Of a stretch of DNA of 64,000 nucleotides, positions 8,979 through 17,435 are shown piece after piece. The notes beneath the pieces were generated by a model. That model saw only the letters and a list, made by a program, of their open reading frames with translations. It ran no database searches and was not told where the DNA came from. Both the position numbers and the translations under genes were made by a program. Location of the stretch: positions 1-64,000 of the forward strand of contig JANXTS010000105.1 in assembly GCA_025352265.1 (NCBI GenBank), in the 5' to 3' direction. This DNA comes from Variovorax sp. (lineage in GTDB: Bacteria; Pseudomonadota; Gammaproteobacteria; Burkholderiales; Burkholderiaceae_C). Each line of letters begins with the position of its first letter. The stretch's first letter is position 1.

Positions 8979-9923
8979 TCAGCCTCTCGCTTCCGCCAGC
9001 ACCGAGGCCAGCGTGCGTTCCACCAACAGTGGTTTGAACGCGTTGTGTTCACTGGTGCGCGCGCCTGCGAGCGTGACGCGCGCAATCGACGCAGCATCGG
9101 CCTGCGATTCGGCAGCCTCGACGCGCCACGGTTTCGGTGCCAGGCCGCCATAGGCAAAGCGCCGCCGCCCATCGGGCTGGATCACTGCTGCCACCGAGAT
9201 CAGCGCGAACGCATAGGACGCGCGATCACGCACCTTGCGGTAAATGTGCTTGCCGCCCAATGGCGCCGGCAGCGTCACGGACGTGATCATCTCGTCGCGC
9301 GCGAGGGTGTTTTCCAGGTGTGGCGTGGTGCCGGGCAGGCGATAGAAATCGGCGATCGAAATCGCGCGCCGCGTGCCGTCGGCCCGCACCGTTTCCACCG
9401 ACGCGTCGAGCAGGCGCATGGCGACGGCCATGTCGCTCGGATGCGTCGCGATGCACTGGTCGCTGGTCGACAAAATCGCCAGGTTGCGATCGAAGCCGCC
9501 AATCGCGGCGCAACCCGAGCCCGGCTGGCGCTTGTTGCAAGGCTTGGTCGTGTCGTAAAAATAAGGGCAGCGCGTACGTTGCAGCAGGTTGCCCGCAGTG
9601 GTCGCCTTGTTTCGCAACTGGCCCGAGGCGCCCGACATCAGCGCGCGGCTGAGCACCGCATAGTCGGCGCGCACGCGCGGATGTGCGGCGAGGTCGGTGT
9701 TGCGCACGAGCGCGCCGATGCGCAAGCCGCCGCCCTGTACGTCTTCGACCTGATTCAGGTTCAAGCGGTTGATGTCGATGAGGTGTGTTGGCGTTTCGAT
9801 CTGCAGCTTCATCAGATCGAGCAGGTTGGTGCCACCTGCGATGAGCTTGGCGCCGGGCGTGTTGGCCAGCGACGCAGCCGCGCCTGCAGGCGTCGTGGCC
9901 CGCTCGAAAGTGAACTGCTTCAT
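8979..9923 (-). CDS. paoB: Aldehyde oxidoreductase FAD-binding subunit PaoB
   Basis: The medium subunit, 314 residues, which binds FAD and passes electrons out of the enzyme. The N-terminal FAD-binding segment is [20 protein letters not shown] (about 20-39), followed by [20 protein letters not shown]. The insert [21 protein letters not shown] contains the cysteines that in the PaoABC structure hold an additional [4Fe-4S] cluster, which separates this subfamily from ordinary xanthine dehydrogenases. The CO dehydrogenase flavoprotein C-terminal domain follows. The ATG at 9923 overlaps the paoA stop as ATGA, and four bases separate its stop from paoC. The track's longer ORF start is in the paoA shadow. 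Confidence 0.9.
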   Translation of the reverse strand: MKQFTFERATTPAGAAASLANTPGAKLIAGGTNLLDLMKLQIETPTHLIDINRLNLNQVEDVQGGGLRIGALVRNTDLAAHPRVRADYAVLSRALMSGASGQLRNKATTAGNLLQRTRCPYFYDTTKPCNKRQPGSGCAAIGGFDRNLAILSTSDQCIATHPSDMAVAMRLLDASVETVRADGTRRAISIADFYRLPGTTPHLENTLARDEMITSVTLPAPLGGKHIYRKVRDRASYAFALISVAAVIQPDGRRRFAYGGLAPKPWRVEAAESQADAASIARVTLAGARTSEHNAFKPLLVERTLASVLAEARG

Positions 9924-10579
9924 GCGGCGTCTCCGGCGACTTCCTGGATGGCGTCGAGGATGTTGGCGTAGGCGCCGCAACGGCAGACGTTGCCGCTCAT
10001 GCGCTCGCGGATTTCCTCCGGTGTGGCGCGCTGGATGGCCTTGATGTCGACGCTCACGTTGCTCGGTATGCCGGCCTTGATTTCCTGCAGCGTTCCTACT
10101 GCAGAGCAGATCTGGCCCGGCGTGCAGTAGCCGCACTGGAAGCCGTCGTGCTTGATGAACGCAGCCTGCATCGGGTGCAGCTTGCCGGGGGTTCCCAAGC
10201 CTTCAATGGTCGTGATCTCGTCGCCGTCGTGCAGCACGGCCAGCGTGAGGCAACTGTTGATGCGTCGACCATTGACCAGTACGGTGCAGGCGCCGCATTG
10301 GCCGTGGTCGCACCCCTTCTTTGAACCGGTCAGATGAAGGTGTTCTCGCAGCGTGTCCAGCAAGGTCGTGCGTGTGTCGAGGTTGAGGGCGTGCGTTTGC
10401 CCGTTGACTTTGAGTTCGATGGGCAGCATCGGTGTGGAGCCTGTGGTTATAGTCGCAGGCGAGCCAGTGGTTTGTGCCCGACTGGCGGCGATGGGCAGCA
10501 CGGTGCCGGCGGCGGTGGCAAGGCCACCTGCGAGCACACCGCGTCTGCTGACTTCGAAGGAGGTTGGCTGGTTCGACAT
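9920..10579 (-). CDS. paoA: Aldehyde oxidoreductase [2Fe-2S] subunit PaoA (Tat-exported)
   Basis: The small iron-sulfur subunit, 219 residues, first gene of the paoABC operon. The N terminus carries a twin-arginine signal ([15 protein letters not shown]), so the folded complex should be exported to the periplasm. The plant-type ferredoxin domain shows [21 protein letters not shown], and the C-terminal helical domain shows [11 protein letters not shown] and CRCGAYANI, giving the two [2Fe-2S] clusters of the family. Its TGA overlaps the paoB ATG. No regulator gene lies directly upstream. Electron acceptor and natural substrates are not predictable here. Confidence 0.92.
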   Translation of the reverse strand: MSNQPTSFEVSRRGVLAGGLATAAGTVLPIAASRAQTTGSPATITTGSTPMLPIELKVNGQTHALNLDTRTTLLDTLREHLHLTGSKKGCDHGQCGACTVLVNGRRINSCLTLAVLHDGDEITTIEGLGTPGKLHPMQAAFIKHDGFQCGYCTPGQICSAVGTLQEIKAGIPSNVSVDIKAIQRATPEEIRERMSGNVCRCGAYANILDAIQEVAGDAA

Positions 10580-10705
10580 CGTGGTTCCAGAGGTGGTTCG
10601 TGGTCAGTTCAAGGCGCCACTGCGGGTGCCTAGCGGGTGTCGCGTCTTGGGGCCTTGCATGTAAGGCCCGCTATAGTTACGTCGACGCGCTCAGACGCTT
10701 GGTAT

Positions 10706-10894
10706 TCAGATGCCAGAAGTAGCGCCGTCGGCGTCTTCGTCCGACTTGGCATCGCTCTTGTCGTCGGAATGCTTGAGGGCTGGCTTCATGCCGGGCTGCG
10801 GGGCATGTTCTGCATCCGGTGCGACTTCCTCGCCGCGATGCTTCTTTTCCTGTTGCACTTTCTTGTCGTGCGCGACATTTCTTGGATCGGTCAT
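10706..10894 (-). CDS. Small highly charged hypothetical protein
   Basis: A 62-residue, very hydrophilic protein (MTDPRNVAHDKKVQQEKKHR, then Asp/Glu/Ser-rich). There are no cysteines, membrane segments or known domain, and the composition suggests disorder. I chose the ATG at 10894 rather than the GTG at 10915, although the ribosome-binding site is weak. It lies between paoA and selC on the same strand. I have an impression of similar short proteins in other Burkholderiales but cannot verify it. Function unknown; the opposite-strand ORFs here look like shadows. Confidence 0.5.
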   Translation of the reverse strand: MTDPRNVAHDKKVQQEKKHRGEEVAPDAEHAPQPGMKPALKHSDDKSDAKSDEDADGATSGI

Positions 10895-11013
10895 GCCGCT
10901 ACGGTGCCCCGGCACACCACAGCGTCACGTCGGACTTAACGCCGAGCGCCAGTGCTCCGGCGGTGCACGGCAAAGGCGAGAGAGACAAACCCGCCGACCT
11001 GATGGTCAGAGGG

Positions 11014-11106
11014 CGGAAGGGAGAGGGAGTCGAACCCTCCCGGCGACGCGTGGCGCCACCCACCGGGTTTGAAGCCCGGCCGCCCCACCAGGGACGATTC
11101 CCTTCC
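11014..11106 (-). tRNA. selC: tRNA-Sec (anticodon UCA)
   Basis: The tRNA that inserts selenocysteine at UGA, 93 nt without an encoded CCA. The 5' GGAAGGGA pairs with TCCCTTCC to give the 8-bp acceptor stem, the T arm is GAGGG-TTCGACT-CCCTC, and there is a long variable arm around GGTGGGTGGCGCCACGCG. The anticodon loop lies in CCGGGCTTCAAACCCGG, with TCA as anticodon. The 8+5 acceptor/T-stem arrangement and long extra arm are the hallmarks of bacterial tRNA-Sec. It lies 24 bp after the selB stop on the same strand, so it is probably cotranscribed with selAB and fdnG. The discriminator base is G, followed by CCC rather than CCA. Confidence 0.95.
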
Positions 11107-11130
11107 ATGTCTTGTTGTCCATGGAACGAT

Positions 11131-13089
11131 TCATGTCGACGACGTACCGACTCGCTTGCTGCTGCTGCTGCAAGCCGCACCGAAGAGTACGGTATCGGGC
11201 CGCAGCAAGTGAACGTCCTTGACGCGTCGCATGTAGCCGATGCGATCGAAAAATTCGAGTAGCTGGATCGCGCGCTTGCGGCCGAGTCCGGTTGCATCCC
11301 TGAAGCTCGCGGCTTGCAAACCATCGGGCAACGCGAGGCAATCGCGAGCCAGTGCGGCGAGTCGTTCGATCGTCGCTGCTGGATAGTACAAGTCCTTCAC
11401 CACCTGGAATGTCAGACCGCGCCGCGCCAGGCTGGCGAGGGTCTGGCGCACGACGGCATCCGATGCGCCGCAGTCTTTGGCGAGGTCGCGCACCCATGGC
11501 GGATCGAAGGCGCCGTCGGCCAATCGGGGCATCAGCTTTTGCGCGAGCCGTTCTTCGGTGGCGCTGAGCACGGCGGCATGTGCGGGCAGATGCAGCCAGT
11601 GACCGCTGCGCGCCAACGCGCCACCGGTGAGCAACGCTTCGACGGCGTGCAGCCACAGCGCATCGCCGGTGCGTGGCGCGGCCAGTCGCTTGAGGCGGCG
11701 CGCATCGGGTCCGACTTCTTCGGGTGATGCGGCGTGGAATTCGGCGAGGCGGTCGGTGATGCGCTGCTGCAGTGCGGTGAGGTGCGTGCCGGCGATCAGC
11801 ATGTCGGGCGACAGCGTGCCGCCGAGTCGCACCGCATCAACCGGCAGCGGCAACGCCACGTCTGGCTGCAGCGCGAGCGTACGCATTAAGCGGTCGGCTT
11901 CGATACCGAGCGGTGCGCTCGCAAGCAACGCCGTCACGAGCACAGCGCGGTCGTCGAGCGCCCAGGCGGCAAGCGCCTGCAGCCGCTCCGGCGTGCGCCG
12001 ATAGCGCACGGGCGCGAAGGGGTCGAGCACGCGCACGCCCGCGACGGTGCGCAGGGCCGATGCGTCGCGCAGAACGCCGCGGTCGCCGTGCCATGCGCTC
12101 ACGCGCTCGCGCAGCACGAGTTGCGCGAGCGCCGTGTCGCCCGGTGCCAGCACGTCGCGGTCGAGCAGGGCGACCGACGCCATCACGTCACGGGTACCGA
12201 GGTGCGCATGCACGGTGGTGCCGGAGCGAAGCGCGTGCACCTCGCCGGGCCACAGAGTGAGCTGCACGTCGATGCGCTCGGTGCTCAACGCGATGCCAGG
12301 TGCGCACACCCACTGGCCGCGCTGGACCTCGTCTTTGGCAACGCCGGCCAGCGCGAGGGCGCAGCGCTGGCCAGCGTGTGCCGTATCCGCCTTCTCGTTC
12401 TGCGCGTGGATGCCGCGCACGCGCACCTTGCGTTCGCCGGGCATGACGAGCAGTTCGTCGCCTATGCGAACGTGGCCCGCCATGACCGATCCGGTAACGA
12501 CGGTGCCTACACCGGCCAGCGTGAAGGAGCGGTCGATTGCCAGGCGGAAGGCCAGGGCGTCATCGTGCGTGTGCGTGGTGTGCGCTGCGTCGATCAGGTG
12601 ATCGCGCAGGGCATCCACGCCTTCACCGGTCGTTGCGGACAGCGCAAAGGTCGGTGCGCCGGCGAGCGCTGTGTCGAGCAGCAGCGCATCGATGTCGGCA
12701 CGCACCTGCACGACACGCGCGCTGCGATCGGTGGCATCGATGCGGTCGATCTTCGTGATGACGACGGTGCCGCGTTGCAGGCCGAGCAGCGCGACCACGG
12801 CGAGGTGCTCGCGCGTCTGCGGCATCACGCCGTCGTCGGCTGCGACTACCAGCAAGGCGTGGTCGACACCCGTGGCGCCGGCCAGCATGGTGTGCAGTAG
12901 GCGCTCGTGGCCTGGCACGTCGACGAAGCCCAGTGAAACGTCATCGGCAGCGCGCAAGTACGCATAGCCCAGCTCGATCGAAATGCCGCGCCGCTTTTCC
13001 TCGGGCAGCCGGTCAGTGTCGACACCCGTGAGTGCGCGCACCAGGGTCGTCTTGCCGTGGTCGATGTGGCCGGCGGTGCCGATGATCAT
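11131..13089 (-). CDS. selB: Selenocysteine-specific elongation factor SelB
   Basis: A GTPase of 652 residues that carries Sec-tRNA-Sec to the ribosome at UGA codons marked by a SECIS hairpin. The N terminus [16 protein letters not shown] holds the P-loop, [12 protein letters not shown] the switch I region, DVPGHE the G3 motif and TKID the G4 motif. EF-Tu-like domains 2 and 3 follow, then a C-terminal region of about 250 residues with winged helices ([21 protein letters not shown]) that reads the SECIS element. I used the ATG at 13089, which gives the canonical N terminus; the track's 108 extra residues are a shadow of selA. It is separated from selA by 178 bp and followed closely by selC. 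Confidence 0.95.
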   Translation of the reverse strand: MIIGTAGHIDHGKTTLVRALTGVDTDRLPEEKRRGISIELGYAYLRAADDVSLGFVDVPGHERLLHTMLAGATGVDHALLVVAADDGVMPQTREHLAVVALLGLQRGTVVITKIDRIDATDRSARVVQVRADIDALLLDTALAGAPTFALSATTGEGVDALRDHLIDAAHTTHTHDDALAFRLAIDRSFTLAGVGTVVTGSVMAGHVRIGDELLVMPGERKVRVRGIHAQNEKADTAHAGQRCALALAGVAKDEVQRGQWVCAPGIALSTERIDVQLTLWPGEVHALRSGTTVHAHLGTRDVMASVALLDRDVLAPGDTALAQLVLRERVSAWHGDRGVLRDASALRTVAGVRVLDPFAPVRYRRTPERLQALAAWALDDRAVLVTALLASAPLGIEADRLMRTLALQPDVALPLPVDAVRLGGTLSPDMLIAGTHLTALQQRITDRLAEFHAASPEEVGPDARRLKRLAAPRTGDALWLHAVEALLTGGALARSGHWLHLPAHAAVLSATEERLAQKLMPRLADGAFDPPWVRDLAKDCGASDAVVRQTLASLARRGLTFQVVKDLYYPAATIERLAALARDCLALPDGLQAASFRDATGLGRKRAIQLLEFFDRIGYMRRVKDVHLLRPDTVLFGAACSSSSKRVGTSST

Positions 13090-13105
13090 GAAGCGCGCCC
13101 GGCCA

Positions 13106-13249
13106 TTACATGAAGTGGCAAGTGTGCATGTCGACCAGGCGGTCGGCCTCGACACGCTCGAAGCCCAATCGGCTTGGCCGCGCACGTCGGCCCGCGTGCG
13201 GCCAGGCCCCAGCCGGCGAGCGCGTCTTCGGCGGGTGTGTCGACGGCAT
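13106..13249 (-). other. Possible 47-codon ORF in the selA-selB spacer
   Basis: The 178 bp between selA and selB contain an ATG-started frame of 47 codons ending in [20 protein letters not shown], 16 bp before the selB ATG. Its second half has the GC-rich third positions seen in genes here; the first half ([20 protein letters not shown]) looks non-coding, and another frame has coding-like codon use there. It could be a small ORF, a frameshifted remnant or chance. No ribosome-binding site is evident. Confidence 0.18.
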
Positions 13250-13267
13250 TGGTCTGGCCACCCACAG

Positions 13268-14728
13268 CTACTGCAAGCGCTCGCGCAGGGCAGGCAGCTG
13301 TTCGACAAAGGGCGCGCTGTTTTCGAGGCACCGCAGGTCGAGCAGCAATCGGTCATCCGCGATGCGGCCGATGACGGGCAGCGGCAGGCTGCGCAGCGCG
13401 GTTGCCAATGCATCGAGCGCAGTGCCGATTCCTTTCTTCGACGTGCCCGCGGGCGCTAACGCGAGGCCGGCGGACGGCAGGCGTTCGACTGGCAATGAGC
13501 CCGAGCCGATCTGGCCGAGCAGTTCGACCACCTCCACCGTAAAGCGCGGGCTCACCGCATCGGCCACCGCCGGCAGAACCGCATGCGCGAGCGCACGGAT
13601 CGCATCGGCGGGCCGCGTCAGCAGACGGAGCGTCGGCAAATCATGTGCGAGACGCTCGGGCCGCAGATAGAGCATGAGTGTCGCTTCGAGCGCGGCCAGC
13701 GGGAGCTTGCTTATGCGCAGCGCGCGCTTCATCGGGTACTTGCGTATGCGGCCGACAGCCGCCTTGCTGCCGACGATCAGGCCCGCTTGCGGACCGCCAA
13801 GCAACTTGTCGCCGGAGAAGGTGACGACGTCGCAGCCGGCGGCCAGCATCTCTTGCGGCAATGGCTCGCGCGGCAGGCCGTAGTGCGCCAGGTCGATCAA
13901 CGAGCCGCTGCCCAGGTCGGTGGCGAGCGGCACGCCACGCGCATGCGCAATGGGCGCCAGCACCGCTTCGTCGACCGTCGCGGTGAAGCCTTGCACCACG
14001 TAGTTGCTCGTGTGCACCTTCATCACGAGGGCGGTGTGCTCGTTGATGGCGCGCTCGTAGTCGGAGGGATGCGTGCGGTTGGTGGTGCCGACTTCGACCA
14101 TGCGGGCGCCCGCGCTCGTCATCACGTCGGGCATGCGAAAGGCGCCCCCGATTTCGACCAGCTCACCACGCGAGACGATCACTTCGCTCTTGCCGGGAGC
14201 GGCACTCGCTAAGGCCGCGATGGTGAGCAACACAGCCGCGGCGTTGTTGTTGACGACGGTCGCAGCCTCGGCGCCGGTGATGGTGCAGAGCAGTTCTTCG
14301 ACGATCGAGTCCCGGTCGCCACGGCCACCCGATGCCAGGTCGTATTCAAGGTTGTTGGGCGACGCCATCAGTTTCAGGATGTGCTGCAACGCTGCATCGG
14401 CCAGCAGGGCACGACCGAAGTTGGTGTGGATGACGGTGCCGGTGAGATTGAGCACGGCCTGCATGCGCGCGGCAAGACGCGCTGCTACGCGGGCAGACAG
14501 CGCAGTCGCAACGGCCTCCGCCTGGACTGCAGCTGCCGGCAGCCTGCCGGCCACCGCTTCCGCACGCAAACCGTCGAGCAGCGCACGCGCCTCTTTCACT
14601 ACCAATGCATGGCCGTGCTCCTGGAGCAAGGCAGCTGCAATTGCGCTGCGCAACAGCAAGTCGACCGAGGGCAGATCCTGGGGCCTTGCCTTCGAGCCGT
14701 GGACCACGGACTCTTCGGGCGCGGCCAT
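13268..14728 (-). CDS. selA: L-seryl-tRNA(Sec) selenium transferase SelA
   Basis: A PLP-dependent enzyme of 486 residues that converts Ser-tRNA-Sec to Sec-tRNA-Sec using selenophosphate. Family motifs are [44 protein letters not shown], and the PLP lysine in [17 protein letters not shown]. The C terminus ([13 protein letters not shown]) is normal for the family, and the length is close to E. coli SelA (463). The ATG at 14728 overlaps the fdhE stop as TGATG; the longer ORF in the track is a shadow of fdhE. SelA would act with SelB and selC next door, while the selenophosphate synthetase gene selD is not in the window. Confidence 0.95.
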   Translation of the reverse strand: MAAPEESVVHGSKARPQDLPSVDLLLRSAIAAALLQEHGHALVVKEARALLDGLRAEAVAGRLPAAAVQAEAVATALSARVAARLAARMQAVLNLTGTVIHTNFGRALLADAALQHILKLMASPNNLEYDLASGGRGDRDSIVEELLCTITGAEAATVVNNNAAAVLLTIAALASAAPGKSEVIVSRGELVEIGGAFRMPDVMTSAGARMVEVGTTNRTHPSDYERAINEHTALVMKVHTSNYVVQGFTATVDEAVLAPIAHARGVPLATDLGSGSLIDLAHYGLPREPLPQEMLAAGCDVVTFSGDKLLGGPQAGLIVGSKAAVGRIRKYPMKRALRISKLPLAALEATLMLYLRPERLAHDLPTLRLLTRPADAIRALAHAVLPAVADAVSPRFTVEVVELLGQIGSGSLPVERLPSAGLALAPAGTSKKGIGTALDALATALRSLPLPVIGRIADDRLLLDLRCLENSAPFVEQLPALRERLQ

Positions 14729-15777
14729 CAGCCGGCTCCGCCGTCGCTGTCGGGGGGACTCGGCTCCGGGTCGCCGAAGAGCAGCATCAGGTTGTGGCCG
14801 CTGCGCTCGAACCCGGCTTCGGACACGAGCAGGTCGAGCGCCACGCTGGCGAGGTCGTCGGCGACGGGTTCGACTTCGGGGTCTTTCTCCATTGAAACCT
14901 GCTTCAGGTAATGGCCGCAGGTGTCGCAGCATTCGGCCCTGACTGCGCCCGCTTTAGTGCCCGGTAGGCCGCTTGCGGCCGGTAGCGCGACGCCTTCATC
15001 GACCGCCAGTTCCTGAAAATGGATGCCTTCGGTGCTTTCGCAATTCGTGCATTTGATGCGAACGAAATGCCATTGCATGCTGCACAGCGAACAGTGCAGA
15101 TAGCGAAAGCCAGACTCTTCAGCGCCGATGCGCGTGACGCTGGTTGTCGGTCCGCTGCCGCAGCAAGGGCATTCGGTCGCGGGCTCGGTGTGGCCAAAGG
15201 CGCGCTCGCCGTGCGTATCGGCAGTCAACATCGCCAGATGCGCCCAGTACGTCTGGAGGCCGGCCGCGATCAACGGGGCCGTTGCCAGGTCGAGCCCGAT
15301 GGTGATGCGGCGCGACAGGTGATCGGCTTGATGCTCGATCCAATGGTCCGGGCTGGCGATCAACCGGTCGACGGTATCGCGCGCTGGCCCTGCGACCAAA
15401 CGCGCCCTGAACACGCCGAGCAGCCGCCGCAACTCATCGCGCCACGCCGGATCGCGCGACCAGCCAAACGCTGGGGTCGGCGGCTTCAAGGCTTCGGCTG
15501 CGGCCTGGCAAGCGTCGGCGTCCGGCAGTGCGACCGCCGGGTAGTTTTGCAGCACCTCGTGCTGCGCCGTTGCCAGGTCAGCGATAAAGATGAGGTACTC
15601 GCGCATCGGGTGCGACGCGGCGAGTTGACGCAGCCGAAGCTGCCGGTCGGAGAAGAGGTTGGAGCGCTCAGGCAGGCGGACGAACGGCATTTGCCGCCCG
15701 GCCTGCAAGGCAATCTCTTCAGCACTCAGAACCCGAATGTTGCGGACAGGAGGCGCGTTGCTGGTGTTGCTTGTCAT
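14728..15777 (-). CDS. fdhE: Formate dehydrogenase accessory protein FdhE
   Basis: A cytoplasmic maturation factor of 349 residues for exported respiratory formate dehydrogenases. In E. coli FdhE binds the catalytic subunit and is needed for activity. The C-terminal half carries paired cysteine motifs, CPCCGSGPTT, CSLCSMQW, CTNCEST and CDTCGHYLK, which bind iron as in rubredoxin-like folds. The N-terminal helical part is less conserved. The stop overlaps the selA ATG, and the gene starts 14 bp after the gamma-subunit stop, so it belongs to the fdn-sel operon. Confidence 0.92.
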   Translation of the reverse strand: MTSNTSNAPPVRNIRVLSAEEIALQAGRQMPFVRLPERSNLFSDRQLRLRQLAASHPMREYLIFIADLATAQHEVLQNYPAVALPDADACQAAAEALKPPTPAFGWSRDPAWRDELRRLLGVFRARLVAGPARDTVDRLIASPDHWIEHQADHLSRRITIGLDLATAPLIAAGLQTYWAHLAMLTADTHGERAFGHTEPATECPCCGSGPTTSVTRIGAEESGFRYLHCSLCSMQWHFVRIKCTNCESTEGIHFQELAVDEGVALPAASGLPGTKAGAVRAECCDTCGHYLKQVSMEKDPEVEPVADDLASVALDLLVSEAGFERSGHNLMLLFGDPEPSPPDSDGGAG

Positions 15778-15790
15778 CGCGGCCGATTAT

Positions 15791-16420
15791 TCACGGCTTG
15801 TCATTCCCGGTCATTTCGCGGTGCCACAACGGGTGATTGAGCTTGGCCCACGCTTCGGTCACCGTGCCGCGCGTCATCGCTCGCGTCGTGCCCTTGACCC
15901 AGATCGCTGCGTAAACGTGCGTGATGACCGACAGGATCAGCACGATGGCCGAGAACGCATGCACCAGCACCGCAATGCGTCGCAGGGTGATCGGAAAGTA
16001 GCCGACGAACCAGGGGCTCCAGAAAATAAAGCCGGTGAGAAACAGCAGCACCAGGCTTATGCCGAAGGCCCAGAACACCAGCTTCTGCCCGGCGTTGTAT
16101 TTGCCGACCGGCGGCATCTTGGACTTGTCGCCCTTGAGCATGCTCGGCGCATTCTTCATCCACTCGACGTCTACGCGATTCAGCACGTTGTCGCGCCACA
16201 CCGTGAAGAACAGGAAGGCGAAGCCGAGCACCATGGCGACGCCCATGAACGGGTGCAGCACACGCGTCCACGGACCGCCACCGAACAGTCCGCTCAGGAA
16301 GAACAGGCTGGGGTGAAAGAAAGCGAGCCCCGAAAGGGCTGCTGCAACGAACATCATCGCGACGAACCAATGGTTCAGGCGGGTCGAGTCCGGGTAGCGG
16401 CGCAAGTAGCGAATCGTCAT
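15791..16420 (-). CDS. fdnI: Formate dehydrogenase gamma subunit, membrane cytochrome b556
   Basis: The membrane anchor of respiratory formate dehydrogenase, 209 residues. It binds two b haems and passes electrons to quinone. Four hydrophobic segments are visible: NHWFVAMMFVAAALSGLAFF, VLHPFMGVAMVLGFAFLFF, LVFWAFGISLVLLFLTGFIF and IAVLVHAFSAIVLILSVITHVYAA. They include the histidines expected as haem ligands. I placed the start at the ATG at 16420 because it has an AAGGAGG ribosome-binding site; the track's longer ORF overlaps the beta gene. It lies 10 bp after the beta-subunit stop and upstream of fdhE. Confidence 0.92.
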   Translation of the reverse strand: MTIRYLRRYPDSTRLNHWFVAMMFVAAALSGLAFFHPSLFFLSGLFGGGPWTRVLHPFMGVAMVLGFAFLFFTVWRDNVLNRVDVEWMKNAPSMLKGDKSKMPPVGKYNAGQKLVFWAFGISLVLLFLTGFIFWSPWFVGYFPITLRRIAVLVHAFSAIVLILSVITHVYAAIWVKGTTRAMTRGTVTEAWAKLNHPLWHREMTGNDKP

Positions 16421-16430
16421 GGCGTCCTCC

Positions 16431-17432
16431 TTATTCCACAGGCGGCACATCGGCACGCGAAGACGGACCGGACCTTGCCAGCGCAATGCGTGCGGCATCG
16501 TTCGGCGGAGGCGGCGGCCCCTCGATGATTTCCACGTCACCGCTGCCATCGCCGTCGATGCCGGCTTTTTCCTTCGGCTCGATCGGTCCGACCTTCATGT
16601 AGTGGAAGAAACTGCCGACCACCGCGCCGACCATCGCCAGCACCGCCAGTGGCTTGGCCACACCCTTCCACAAAGAGACGAACGGGCTGATGTGCGGGTC
16701 TTTCGGCAAGCCGCTGTAGAGGCCCGGCCGGTCGGCGTGCTGGAGTACGTACATCACGTGCGTGCCGCCCACGCCTGCCGGGTCGTACACGCCGGCATTC
16801 GCGAAGCCGCGTTCCTTCAGGTCGACGATGCGCTCATCGGCGTATTCGTGCATGGCTTCCTTGGTGCCGAAATGAATCGCACCGGTCGGGCAAGCTTTGA
16901 CGCACGCTGGCTCCAGGCCCACGCCCACGCGGTCGGAACACAGCGAGCACTTGTAGGCCTTGTTGTCGCTCTTGCTGATGCGCGGCACGTCGAAGGGGCA
17001 GCCCGTGACGCAGTTGCCGCACCCTACGCAATGCTCGCTGATGAAGTCGACGATGCCGTTGCTGTATTTGACGATCGCGCCCGGTGATGGGCATGACTTC
17101 AGGCAACCTGGGTCTTCGCAATGCATGCAACCGTCTTTGCGGATCAGCCACTCGAGCTTGCCGGGCTCGGGCTCTACCTCGGCAAAGCGCATGACGGTCC
17201 ATGAGGCGGGCGTCAGGTCGTTCGGGTTGTTGTAGCTGCCGACGTTTTCACCGATCTCGTCGCGAAGGTCGTTCCATTCCATGCACGCGACCTGGCAGGC
17301 CTTGCAGCCGATGCAGGTCGACACGTCGATCAGCTTGGCAACCTCCAGCACGGCCGGGCGATGCCGCACGTCGGGCGAGGGTTGCGTGGTCGCCGAGCGG
17401 GCGGCGATGTCCAGAGTTTGAAGTGAGGACAT
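16431..17432 (-). CDS. fdxH: Formate dehydrogenase beta subunit, four-cluster iron-sulfur protein
   Basis: The electron-transfer subunit of FDH-N/O, 333 residues. It carries four [4Fe-4S] motifs: [35 protein letters not shown] and CSLCSDRV...CVKAC. A single C-terminal transmembrane helix ([19 protein letters not shown], near 265-285) anchors it, as in E. coli FdnH. The tail after the helix is rich in Pro and Gly/Asp ([14 protein letters not shown]) and longer than expected. It begins three bases after the fdnG stop and is followed 10 bp later by the gamma gene. Electrons pass from the Sec-Mo centre through these clusters to the haems of the gamma subunit. Confidence 0.93.
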   Translation of the reverse strand: MSSLQTLDIAARSATTQPSPDVRHRPAVLEVAKLIDVSTCIGCKACQVACMEWNDLRDEIGENVGSYNNPNDLTPASWTVMRFAEVEPEPGKLEWLIRKDGCMHCEDPGCLKSCPSPGAIVKYSNGIVDFISEHCVGCGNCVTGCPFDVPRISKSDNKAYKCSLCSDRVGVGLEPACVKACPTGAIHFGTKEAMHEYADERIVDLKERGFANAGVYDPAGVGGTHVMYVLQHADRPGLYSGLPKDPHISPFVSLWKGVAKPLAVLAMVGAVVGSFFHYMKVGPIEPKEKAGIDGDGSGDVEIIEGPPPPPNDAARIALARSGPSSRADVPPVE

Positions 17433-17435
17433 TTC

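Noticed and set aside
10637-10939. Plus-strand 100-codon ORF in the paoA-selC gap
   Set aside because: Opposite the more plausible small charged protein; contains a hydrophobic run that is simply the complement of a Lys/Glu-rich coding stretch.
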